Assembly: GCA_012518515.1 (NCBI GenBank)
Contig: JAAYRZ010000155.1
Span: 1-43,553 of the forward strand
Length of the DNA stretch: 43,553 bases
From: Alcaligenaceae bacterium
Lineage (GTDB): Bacteria > Pseudomonadota > Gammaproteobacteria > Burkholderiales > Burkholderiaceae_B
Reading direction: 5' to 3'
The notes beneath the pieces are model-generated. The model had not been told where the DNA came from. It did not search any database and was given only the letters and a program-made list of their open reading frames with translations. The translations under genes were made by a program, and so were the position numbers. This document shows positions 8,752 through 16,713 of the stretch, piece by piece. Position 1 is the stretch's first letter. The number at the start of each line of letters is the position of its first letter.

Positions 8752-9026
8752 GGTTCAATTACCTCACCACGTAATAAAAACTTAGCCATTGCTAAGGTAG
8801 TCACAAAACCTAATAGGCCAATTAATAAGCCAATGTCATAATACCAAGGCGTGCGATATAAAATACCCAGAGTAAATATTAATAGCATGGTATTAATATA
8901 AGTAACATCGGCGCTTAAAGCTCGGTCTTGCGGAGTTGGTCCCTTAATACCACGATATAAGGTTAATAAGTTGCTCAGAGCAAAGCAAACAATTGCAAAG
9001 TAGCAGGCAATATCAAGGATACTCAT
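8748..9026 (-). CDS. mrpF: Mrp antiporter subunit F
   Basis: A 92-residue three-helix membrane protein of the MrpF/MnhF/PhaF family, recognised by its size, the loop GIKGPTPQDRALSADVTYIN with the invariant DR, and its position between mrpE and mrpG. MrpF has been proposed to sit beside MrpA-MrpG in the complex and is required for antiport. Its ATG overlaps the last base of the mrpE stop (TAATG). Confidence 0.93.
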   Translation of the reverse strand: MSILDIACYFAIVCFALSNLLTLYRGIKGPTPQDRALSADVTYINTMLLIFTLGILYRTPWYYDIGLLIGLLGFVTTLAMAKFLLRGEVIEP

Positions 9027-9517
9027 TATTCAAAAATCTCCATCAATAAAGGCTCATAACGTTCATGTACTGTGCGGTGCCATTCTTCTTCGGACTCAAG
9101 CCCAAATACGTGCAAGTGTAAGATATAGTCATTTTCTGTGAGCCCACTCCAAACCGTACCTGGTACATAATTAATAATGCAAGCCAATAATGCAATGGCA
9201 TGAGGATCTCTTAAGTTAAGCGGGATATTGACAAAGTCAGCAACTGGTTGATTATCAGGATTAGCTCTCAGCGTATGCAACATGACATCTAGGTTCGACA
9301 TATATACGTCTTTTAAGACAATAAAAAACAACTTAATCATGGCAAATACCCGTCGAGGGTAGGCTCGATCAGGTCTTAATCGAGTTGATAGTGCTATCAA
9401 GCTAAAAGACAATATAAAACCAAGCGTCAATTGTCCTAAAGTCAAACTACCTGTGAGCATAATCCATGCAATCAATAAAGCACAGGTCATGGGGATCCAA
9501 AAAAATAAGCTCTTCAT
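9026..9517 (-). CDS. mrpE: Mrp antiporter subunit E
   Basis: A 163-residue protein with two or three N-terminal hydrophobic helices and a soluble C-terminal part containing INYVPGTVWSGL and LHVFGLESEEEWHRTV, as in MrpE/MnhE/PhaE. A longer frame starts inside mrpD at 9583, but the ATG at 9517 is preferred. It follows a purine-rich AAAGGGGGG seven bases upstream, lies 1 base after the mrpD stop, and gives the hydrophobic N-terminus MKSLFFWIP. Coupled to mrpD upstream and mrpF downstream. Confidence 0.93.
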   Translation of the reverse strand: MKSLFFWIPMTCALLIAWIMLTGSLTLGQLTLGFILSFSLIALSTRLRPDRAYPRRVFAMIKLFFIVLKDVYMSNLDVMLHTLRANPDNQPVADFVNIPLNLRDPHAIALLACIINYVPGTVWSGLTENDYILHLHVFGLESEEEWHRTVHERYEPLLMEIFE

Positions 9518-9518
9518 A

Positions 9519-11141
9519 TTAATGCCCCCCTTTGAGTGGCGCTTGTTGCATAACGGCATTAATGTATTGGAATGGCTCATCAAGGGATAAAGCGATATTA
9601 TTCATTAAGCCCATCACAGAATTTGCAAAAAGACTTATTAAAATACAAGTACTTAATAACAGGACAATAGGGATTGCTTCTCTGAAGCTAAGTGTTGGTA
9701 CAGTTACTTTATCAGGAGTCCAGAACTTAAGAACACCTGTACGCATATAGCTAATTAATGCAGCTAGACCAGATAAAATGACAAAGCATAGTAATAACCA
9801 GGTATGGATGCCTGATAGATCGAAGTTATTTAGTTTTAATGCATTAGATAAAATACCAATTTTACCGATGAACCCAGATAAAGGTGGAAGTCCAATAATA
9901 ACCAAAGCAGCGACAATATAACCCACACCTAAGAATGTAAAAGCTCCAGGAATAGATAGCCCAACTGGCTTTTCAATGTAGTCACTGTGCTCATCTTCAT
10001 CTAAGCCGAAAGCCTCCATACTGACTGATAGTACAGAACTCTCATAGGTATCGACACGACTAATGAGCTCGACTAATAAGAAAAGTGCACTAGTGGCTAG
10101 TACTGAACTGATTAAATAGTACAGGGTAGGTCCAGTCATGGAAACGCCAGGCATCCCTAAAGCGGATAGCAAGACACCAGATGACAAAATAACGCTATAA
10201 CCAACCAAGCGGCCTAAGTTTTTTTCAGCCAAAACCCCAAACATACCAAAAACTAGGGTAGCTATACCGATATAGAACATCCAGTCGCCTCCAAAGGCTG
10301 CAGGTGCACCAGATGGCACTAAGAGAGAACCTACTCTTAATAAGGTGTAGATTCCAACTTTTGTCATAACAGCAAACATAGCTGCGACAGGAGCACTAGC
10401 CGCGGAGTAAGCGTTAGGCAACCAAAAGTTTAATGGCCAGGCAGCAGCTTTAACTAAAAATGCGACTCCCAAAATAGAGCAGGCTGTTTCAAAGAGTAAG
10501 CGGTCATCTGCTCTTAAGGTGCCCGCCTTAGCTGCAATCTCTGCTAAACTCAGTGTACCTGTGATTGAGTAAATCATGGAAATACTGATTAATAGCAATG
10601 AGGCTCCAACCATATTAACGGTGACATACAGCATACTAGAACTGACTCTTCTCTCACCAGAGCCATGAAGAAGCAAACCATAAGAAGCAGCTAAGAAAAC
10701 CTCAAAGAAAACAAATAAATTAAATAAGTCTCCCGTTAGAAAAGCACCATTTAGACCCATCAAAATAAATTGAAATAAGGGATAAAAATGAATACCTACG
10801 CGATTCCACAGTGCAGTAGAAAACATTAAAGAGGTCAGGCCTAAAAAAGCAGTAAGGCAAAGCATTAGAGCCGCTAACTGGTCCGCAACCAATACAATTC
10901 CTACGGGCGCCTGCCAATTACCTAAAAGGTATACGGCAATATTATTGCTGAGTTCGCTATCTAAAAAACCACTTGTATAAAACAATAGATTGACAGCAAC
11001 CGCTAGTTGCCCAACAACGGATGCAAAGGAAATGAAGGTATTTAATCCACGACGCTTTTCTTTTAGTAATACCATCAAGCCGCCCGCTAAAAGCGGGATG
11101 ATGATGGAAAGAATGGGTAAATGTACTGCAAAATCACTCAT
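9519..11141 (-). CDS. mrpD: Mrp antiporter subunit D (NuoL/M/N-like)
   Basis: A 540-residue proton-translocating subunit related to complex I NuoM/NuoN. The core helices contain LFNLFVFFEVFLAASYGLL (family Glu in a membrane helix), LVKAAAWPLNFWLPNAYSAA (family Lys/Trp/Pro) and LPPLSGFIGKIGIL. A hydrophilic loop, roughly residues 355-390, is rich in acidic residues (EAFGLDEDEHSDYIE), as in Pha-type MrpD proteins. MrpD and MrpA together form the ion pathways. The gene overlaps mrpC by 4 bases and is followed directly by mrpE. Confidence 0.95.
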   Translation of the reverse strand: MSDFAVHLPILSIIIPLLAGGLMVLLKEKRRGLNTFISFASVVGQLAVAVNLLFYTSGFLDSELSNNIAVYLLGNWQAPVGIVLVADQLAALMLCLTAFLGLTSLMFSTALWNRVGIHFYPLFQFILMGLNGAFLTGDLFNLFVFFEVFLAASYGLLLHGSGERRVSSSMLYVTVNMVGASLLLISISMIYSITGTLSLAEIAAKAGTLRADDRLLFETACSILGVAFLVKAAAWPLNFWLPNAYSAASAPVAAMFAVMTKVGIYTLLRVGSLLVPSGAPAAFGGDWMFYIGIATLVFGMFGVLAEKNLGRLVGYSVILSSGVLLSALGMPGVSMTGPTLYYLISSVLATSALFLLVELISRVDTYESSVLSVSMEAFGLDEDEHSDYIEKPVGLSIPGAFTFLGVGYIVAALVIIGLPPLSGFIGKIGILSNALKLNNFDLSGIHTWLLLCFVILSGLAALISYMRTGVLKFWTPDKVTVPTLSFREAIPIVLLLSTCILISLFANSVMGLMNNIALSLDEPFQYINAVMQQAPLKGGH

Positions 11142-11482
11142 TCATTATTCTCCATACCATCAACGTGGTCAGTATTAGTGAGACCACGCTGAGCCAATAA
11201 TAAAACTAAAAAGAGGGCAGTTGTAGCAAAACCAATCACAATAGCGGTGAGCACCAAGGCTTGAGGCACCGGATTTGCATAGTCTGCAGGATCTACGGGA
11301 ACATCAGCATTAATGATTGGTGGAACACCGACACTTAATAAACCACCGCCAAAAATGAATAAATTCACTGCATAACCCAAAAGTAGTAGTCCAATGATGA
11401 CTTGAAATGTTCTAGAGCGAAGAATTAACCAAACTCCAGATCCGGTGAGCACACCGATGGCCAAAGCAAAAACTATTTCCAT
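11138..11482 (-). CDS. mrpC: Mrp antiporter subunit C (NuoK-like)
   Basis: A 114-residue three-helix membrane protein homologous to NuoK. It is recognised by LLLGYAVNLFIFGGG and by PQALVLTAIVIGFATTALFL, where PQALVLTAIVI is a near-universal MrpC signature. It lies 13 bases after mrpAB and overlaps mrpD by 4 bases, the usual A/B-C-D order. Confidence 0.95.
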   Translation of the reverse strand: MEIVFALAIGVLTGSGVWLILRSRTFQVIIGLLLLGYAVNLFIFGGGLLSVGVPPIINADVPVDPADYANPVPQALVLTAIVIGFATTALFLVLLLAQRGLTNTDHVDGMENNE

Positions 11483-11495
11483 ATGATGACGCTCC

Positions 11496-14447
11496 TTAGT
11501 TGTTTTTTGCTAGTACACTGCTTGATTTCAAATCAGAGGTACTAGTCATATGTTCTGCAGTAGTTTCTGCATAGATATTTTTACGATAAAAACGTAATGA
11601 CTGGTGTGCTAAGGCAACCAGCATATAAGTCGTAGTTCCCACAACAAGTGTAAACACACCTAGATCAAATATTAATACAGAGGAAAAATGCAATTGACCA
11701 TAAAAAGGCAGAACGGGTTCCCAAATCATAGCAGTCAGGAAGGGTTTACCAAAGAACATCGGTAAGACTCCAGCCCCAACCGCTAATAATAACCCAACAG
11801 CTAACCAGTTTTGGGGTCGGATTCGTGATTTTGATTCAACCCATAACATGCCACTGACAATAAATTGGGTAATGACACCAGTAGCAAAAACTAGACCACC
11901 AACAAAGCCACCACCTGGTAAATTATGTCCTCGGAAGAAGAAATAAAAAGCAATGAGACTGGTAATCGGCATAAGCATACGAGCGATTACATTAGGCACG
12001 AGCATAGTGCCTCGAGGTAACTTACCGTCCTCTTTGATGCGGCGTAAGTCAGTCGTTAACTCATCGCTTGCAGGCTCCAAGGCGCGCAACATTTCTTGTG
12101 GTGGTCTAAAGCGTCGTAATAAAGCGTAAACTGCCAATGCGACAATACCTAGTACGGTGATTTCACCAAAGGTATCAAAACCACGGAAATCCACTAGAAT
12201 AACGTTAACAACGTTGGTGCCATGACCTTCAGGTAATGACTTGGTTAATATGGCATCAGCGATATTAGTCGGATTTTCTGGACGCGTCATGAGGAAGTAG
12301 GCTAATAAGAACATACCTATACCAGCCACAATGGCTATTAATAAATCACGTCGACGTCTAAGTGACAAGATAGGATCATCATCTAGTTCGCTAGCGGTTC
12401 GTTTTGGCTGTGGCAACCAGCGTAAACCTAGCAGCAATAGAACACATGTCACGACCTCAACGACGAGCTGTGTTAAGGCCAAGTCTGGCGCAGATAACCA
12501 GACAAAAGTAGCAACTACGACAATACCGGTAGCACTAGAAAATACGATGGTGCGGAACCGATTATATTGAGCGTGATAGGCTGCTAAAATTGCCCCGAGT
12601 CCACCTACAACCCAAAGTGCTAAGAAGAACCAGTTGATTTCATTCAGGCTCGGTCGAGGGACATCATAACGGCCCATCAAAGGCAGGGCAGCGACTAGAA
12701 TGGTAATCAGCACGACTAATAGTAACTGTACTTGCATCCGCTCTGAAGAGGTAGAACGAATGCTGTTGAAGGCAAAAGCATCAAGAGAGTCCATGAGCCT
12801 ATCAAATAGACGGCGACCATCGAGTCGTTGAGTAAATGGTGTTACATCAGGGTATTCATTGAGTGAGCGATTCATAATGAAGGCCAAGATAACACCCCCT
12901 AAAAGGGCTAAGGCACTCATTAGCAAAGGAAGGTTGAAACCATGCCAAATAGACAAGCTATACTCTACGCCATGATTCAGACCTAATACGCCAGCAATGG
13001 CTGTTTCAAGAAATGGTCCAATTGTCTGTTGTGGAAAAATCCCTACCAATACACATAAAAAAACGAGGATAGCAACGGGAGCAAGCATTAATTTTGGTGG
13101 TTCATGGGGCTTTTTACTTAACTTGTCAAAATTAGCTTCGCCAAAAAATACGCTAGCGATCATGCGATAAGAATAGGCAACACTTAAAATACTGCCACAG
13201 ACAGCCATAATTGGTAGAAAGTAAGGATTAGCTGGTGCTGTATCTATAAAGAGTGTCTCAGCAAAGAACATTTCCTTGGAGATAAAGCCATTTAGAAGAG
13301 GGATGCCGGCCATCGCAGCTGTAGCCACGGTAGCTAAGATTGCAGTTATTGGCATCACCTTGCGTAGGCCGCCGAGGACAGTAATATCACGAGTGCCTGT
13401 TTCATGATCCACAATCCCTGCGACCATGAACAAAGAGGCTTTAAAAGTAGCATGATTTAACATGTGGAAAATGGCCACAAACAATGCTAAGGCACTATTT
13501 AACCCTAATAAAGTACAGATTAAGCCTAAATGACTAATCGTGGAATAAGCCAAAATTCCTTTTAAATCTCTTTGGAAGAAAGCATTGTAGCCACCTACAA
13601 CAAAGGAAATAATACCTGCGCCACTGATGACATAGAACCAAAGATCAGTGCCTGATAAAACAGGCCAAAAACGAGCTAATGCAAAAACACCCACTTTTAC
13701 TAAAGTCGCAGAATGCAGGTAAGCCGACACTGGAGTAGGGGCTGCCATTGCATTGGGCAACCAAAAGTGAAAAGGAAATTGAGCGCTTTTAGTTAAGCAT
13801 CCTAATGCAAAAGTAATCAGTATAAAAGGATAATACTCACTGGATTTAATGAGGTTACCAGAGTTTAAAATGACATCTAAATCATAGCTACCAACCACAT
13901 AACCCATGACCAGAACTGATGCTAAGAGCGCAAAGCCCCCGGTTGCAGTGATTGTTAATGATATTTTCGCACCACGGCGAGCATCTGCCCGATGATGCCA
14001 ATAAGCAATCAACATAAAGGAAGCCATACTCGTTAGCTCCCAGAAGATGACCATCTGGATTACATTGCCCGATAATACAAGACCTAACATTGACCCCATA
14101 AAGGTCAAAAAGAAAGCGTAAAAGCGAGGTCGAGGGTCGCTCGGATCCATATAGTAACGAGCATATAAGGATATCAACGTCCCCATACCTGAAACAAGTA
14201 GGGCGAAGATAGATGAGAAGCCATCCATGCGGAAAGTAAAGACAAGCCCAAGGGAGGGGATCCAGTTATAGCGTTCCTCAATCGCCACACCGCTCATGAT
14301 CTCTGGCAATTGCAAAGCAATTAAAACAAAACACGTTAATGCTGTGATTAAAGATAACTTTGCTTCATAGTTTCGATTATTTTGCGGTAATACTGCGGCA
14401 ATAAGAGTAGCCAAAAAAGGAAGTAAAACGATACTAGCCAATAACAT
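11496..14447 (-). CDS. mrpA: Fused Mrp antiporter subunits A and B
   Basis: A 983-residue membrane protein combining MrpA (NuoL-like antiporter core plus the NuoJ-like C-terminal part) with MrpB. Core signatures are LVLSGNVIQMVIFWELTS, LTKSAQFPFHFWLPNAMA and HMLNHATFKASLFMVAG. The MrpB part starts near residue 840 with RMLMPITSLIAFYFFFRGHN, LPGGGFVGGLVFA and IFDLGVFTLVVGTTTYM. Such AB fusions define the group of Mrp systems also called Pha or Sha in Sinorhizobium and Pseudomonas. The complex exports Na+ or K+ in exchange for protons; which ion cannot be read from sequence. An AAGG ribosome-binding stretch overlaps the stop codon of the preceding sigma/anti-sigma gene, so the two are probably co-expressed. 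Confidence 0.95.
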   Translation of the reverse strand: MLLASIVLLPFLATLIAAVLPQNNRNYEAKLSLITALTCFVLIALQLPEIMSGVAIEERYNWIPSLGLVFTFRMDGFSSIFALLVSGMGTLISLYARYYMDPSDPRPRFYAFFLTFMGSMLGLVLSGNVIQMVIFWELTSMASFMLIAYWHHRADARRGAKISLTITATGGFALLASVLVMGYVVGSYDLDVILNSGNLIKSSEYYPFILITFALGCLTKSAQFPFHFWLPNAMAAPTPVSAYLHSATLVKVGVFALARFWPVLSGTDLWFYVISGAGIISFVVGGYNAFFQRDLKGILAYSTISHLGLICTLLGLNSALALFVAIFHMLNHATFKASLFMVAGIVDHETGTRDITVLGGLRKVMPITAILATVATAAMAGIPLLNGFISKEMFFAETLFIDTAPANPYFLPIMAVCGSILSVAYSYRMIASVFFGEANFDKLSKKPHEPPKLMLAPVAILVFLCVLVGIFPQQTIGPFLETAIAGVLGLNHGVEYSLSIWHGFNLPLLMSALALLGGVILAFIMNRSLNEYPDVTPFTQRLDGRRLFDRLMDSLDAFAFNSIRSTSSERMQVQLLLVVLITILVAALPLMGRYDVPRPSLNEINWFFLALWVVGGLGAILAAYHAQYNRFRTIVFSSATGIVVVATFVWLSAPDLALTQLVVEVVTCVLLLLGLRWLPQPKRTASELDDDPILSLRRRRDLLIAIVAGIGMFLLAYFLMTRPENPTNIADAILTKSLPEGHGTNVVNVILVDFRGFDTFGEITVLGIVALAVYALLRRFRPPQEMLRALEPASDELTTDLRRIKEDGKLPRGTMLVPNVIARMLMPITSLIAFYFFFRGHNLPGGGFVGGLVFATGVITQFIVSGMLWVESKSRIRPQNWLAVGLLLAVGAGVLPMFFGKPFLTAMIWEPVLPFYGQLHFSSVLIFDLGVFTLVVGTTTYMLVALAHQSLRFYRKNIYAETTAEHMTSTSDLKSSSVLAKNN

Positions 14448-14461
14448 GTAAAAAGCGTCCC

Positions 14462-15832
14462 TTATTGAGTATTGAGTTCAATGAGCGGTCCCTGGAAAAG
14501 TATACTTCCGCTCGGTTGATTAGCAGTAGATCCACCCTTAGGTTCTAAACTGATATAGAAAATCTGATTTTTTTGAACTGTGCCTAAACGCTCTGGATCA
14601 ATTGTGTTTGAACCTTTAGTATCCAGAATACTGATAGCACGCATTGAGTTAGCGTTACCTCTAGCGGTCCATAGCTGCAAGTCAAGATCTGACTGAGGGA
14701 TCTGCTGATAAGTCGGCGTAACGACGGCCTTGCCATGATTGCTTATTTCTAGACTCCAACCGGCGGTTGGATTGGCTGAGCGATCGGTGAGTACTGCAAC
14801 CCATCGTAAAGAGTCACTAGTGGAAGGCCAAAAAATTACAACTAAGGCAAGCAATAGACTTGCTAAGCCTAAACCCTGCCAAAACTTAATAGAACGCCAT
14901 AAGAAATGAAGTCGTAAGGATAAAGGCATTTTTTTGCCTTCTTTAGCATATGCTGCTGCTTTTTCCTCCATGAGCTTTTCTGCTTCTGAGCTTTCACCTT
15001 CATAATTGCTATCATATTTTTTGCGTTCTTGTTCTTTTTGTAAGTTATGCAGCTCTTTGAGTTTGTTATTCAAGGATTTCCAAATACTAGGGTCAAGAGA
15101 GCAGGGTTGTAGCTGGGCTATGAACTCAGTAAATAGCTCCTCCCAAAGTAGAATAATACGTGTGCTGTCTAAGGTGTTATCAATGATTTCATGGACTTGA
15201 CGCAGATCTCCTTCACTCATTCCACCGAGTACATACTCACCAAGGATTAGGCCCGCCTCGTGACGAGGTAAGTGGGGCATGGAACGGGCTAAATGATGTA
15301 AACCAATACTTAGGTCTTCTTTGAGTCGACCTAAAGGAATGCCCATCCGAGTGGCAGAGACCGCTTGTACATCAGGGCTTAAATAGACAGTCAGTAAGGA
15401 ACTTTGTTGCTCCTCAGTCAGCTGCTCAAAGTAGTAATGGAAAGTTTCTTCACTATTAATCTCAGGGTTTAACTCCTGTTGGATATCCCTCATACCTAAT
15501 GGCTTAAAAGCAGGTTCTTTAGCGTGACTTAAGGCGTGAGTCTGATACTGCTCACGATAATACTCACGAATCTGATAGCGTAATATGCTATAGAGCCAAC
15601 CTCTGGCCGAACCCATATCAGGTTCATAAGCGCCCGCATTTTCCCAAAAAATCACAAAGGTTTTGAGTAGAACTTGTTGTGCTGATTGTTCATGGATCAG
15701 TGATTGTCGAGCTAAAGTCATCATCGACTCGGCTTCAGTATCAAAAAGTTGTTGCAATGCATTTTTCTGCTTTTTTGCAATTGCAAGTAGTAATTTTTCT
15801 AGATGTTGTGAGCTGTTTTTGTCTAACTTCAT
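14462..15832 (-). CDS. ECF sigma-like / RskA anti-sigma fusion protein
   Basis: This single 456-residue frame joins two proteins that are normally separate. Residues about 25-95 resemble ECF sigma region 2 (FVIFWENAGAYEPDMGSARG, GWLYSILRYQIREYY). Residues 135-185 resemble sigma region 4 (LTEEQQSSLLTVYL, GIPLGRLKEDLSIGLHHLAR). After only about six residues comes an RskA-type anti-sigma helical domain, about 192-255 (GLILGEYVLGGMSEGDLRQV, DPSIWKSLNNKL). A charged helical linker follows (256-310), then one membrane segment (about 319-336), then the conserved RskA C-terminal domain (342-452, WVAVLTD, ISLEPKGGSTANQPSGSILF), probably periplasmic. The sigma half is degenerate: the acidic core-binding stretch of region 2.2 is replaced by HEQSAQQVLLKTF, and helix-turn-helix positions differ from the usual GTVKSR. 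No zinc-binding HxxxCxxC is present. First gene of the mrp operon. Domain calls are confident; function is inferred. Confidence 0.82.
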   Translation of the reverse strand: MKLDKNSSQHLEKLLLAIAKKQKNALQQLFDTEAESMMTLARQSLIHEQSAQQVLLKTFVIFWENAGAYEPDMGSARGWLYSILRYQIREYYREQYQTHALSHAKEPAFKPLGMRDIQQELNPEINSEETFHYYFEQLTEEQQSSLLTVYLSPDVQAVSATRMGIPLGRLKEDLSIGLHHLARSMPHLPRHEAGLILGEYVLGGMSEGDLRQVHEIIDNTLDSTRIILLWEELFTEFIAQLQPCSLDPSIWKSLNNKLKELHNLQKEQERKKYDSNYEGESSEAEKLMEEKAAAYAKEGKKMPLSLRLHFLWRSIKFWQGLGLASLLLALVVIFWPSTSDSLRWVAVLTDRSANPTAGWSLEISNHGKAVVTPTYQQIPQSDLDLQLWTARGNANSMRAISILDTKGSNTIDPERLGTVQKNQIFYISLEPKGGSTANQPSGSILFQGPLIELNTQ

Positions 15833-15891
15833 GTATTACGCTTTAGGCCTGAATCTTTAGATGTAAACTTCAATGTGTCTCGTGTGAAAAT

Positions 15892-15897
15892 ATTATA
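15892..15897 (-). promoter_or_regulatory. Candidate -10 element for the sigma/mrp operon
   Basis: A TATAAT reads on the minus strand about 60 bases before the fusion-gene ATG, in the 82-base space shared with the divergent SDR gene. The hexamer 17 bases upstream (TGCCAT) is a poor -35. No GGAAC-type ECF promoter motif was seen. Tentative. Confidence 0.3.
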
Positions 15898-15914
15898 GTA
15901 GAGAGTGAGCTTTT

Positions 15915-16700
15915 ATGGCAGAGATGAGTACCTCATTTTTAAACAACTTCAGTCTCCATGGCAAAACTGCCCTAATCTCTGGTTCAAGTAGCGGCTTAGG
16001 CTTAGCCATGGCAATGGCTTTTGCTAACAGCGGTGCTAAGGTCATCATCAACGGCCGACAAGAATCAAGATTAATTGATTTGAAGAATCGAGCCCTAGAC
16101 GAGGGGCTGGATGTCGACTATTTATGTACAGATCTAACAGAATTCGATTCAATTGACAGGGCAATTGAAGAAATTAAGGACAAATATGGCACTTGTAATA
16201 TTCTAATCAATAATATCGGAACGCGCATAAGAAAATCACTTTCTGACTTTAATCAGGAAGAAACTCTTACAATAATCCAACAAAATTTAACTGCATCCAT
16301 TTATCTTTCAAAGCAAATAATTCCGTTGATGATTGAAGATAATTGGGGACGGATTATCACGATTTCGTCTATTGCTGGACGATTGGCTAGAGCAGGTGAC
16401 TCTGTTTACCCTATCACAAAAATGGGTTTAGAGGGAATGGTTAGAAGTTTGGCAGTGCAGTATGCAAAGCACGGTATCACTAGTAATGGCATCGCGCCAG
16501 GATTCTTTGCTACTGAGCAAAATCTATCAATGATGAGAACAGAGGAAGAAAAAGCAGCACATGTTGTTCGTGTACCGATGAAACGTTGGGGAGAACCGAG
16601 TGAATTAGCAGGTGCCGCTGTGTTTTTTGCTTCGGAGGCCGCATCTTACGTCAATGGCCAAATCCTGACCATTGACGGAGGTTTTACGGCGAGTTTTTAA
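15915..16700 (+). CDS. SDR family oxidoreductase
   Basis: A 261-residue classical short-chain dehydrogenase/reductase. The cofactor motif is SGSSSGLG (residues 22-29), the structural motif NNIG (99-102), the catalytic Ser is near 151-152, and the YxxxK pair is Y165/K169 in YPITK. The IDGGFTASF C-terminus is typical. Overall it looks most like gluconate 5-dehydrogenase/3-oxoacyl reductase-type SDRs, with an Arg after the second strand (NGRQ) suggesting NADP(H) preference. The substrate is unknown. It is divergent from the sigma/mrp operon and convergent with the Bug protein gene (13 bases apart). Pairing with a Bug binding protein hints at catabolism of an imported organic acid or sugar acid. 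Confidence 0.85.
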   Translation: MAEMSTSFLNNFSLHGKTALISGSSSGLGLAMAMAFANSGAKVIINGRQESRLIDLKNRALDEGLDVDYLCTDLTEFDSIDRAIEEIKDKYGTCNILINNIGTRIRKSLSDFNQEETLTIIQQNLTASIYLSKQIIPLMIEDNWGRIITISSIAGRLARAGDSVYPITKMGLEGMVRSLAVQYAKHGITSNGIAPGFFATEQNLSMMRTEEEKAAHVVRVPMKRWGEPSELAGAAVFFASEAASYVNGQILTIDGGFTASF

Positions 16701-16713
16701 TGACGAGAGGAGG

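Noticed and set aside
9026..9583. Longer MrpE with 22 extra N-terminal residues
   Set aside because: The extension is polar, lies inside mrpD and lacks a ribosome-binding site; the ATG at 9517 has a strong purine tract and gives a membrane-helix N-terminus.
14462..15832. Two separate genes with an internal anti-sigma start at the Met near residue 185
   Set aside because: There is an in-frame ATG (SMPHLPR), but no stop codon ends the sigma part and no Shine-Dalgarno precedes that ATG, so a single fused product is the better reading. Internal initiation is not fully excluded.
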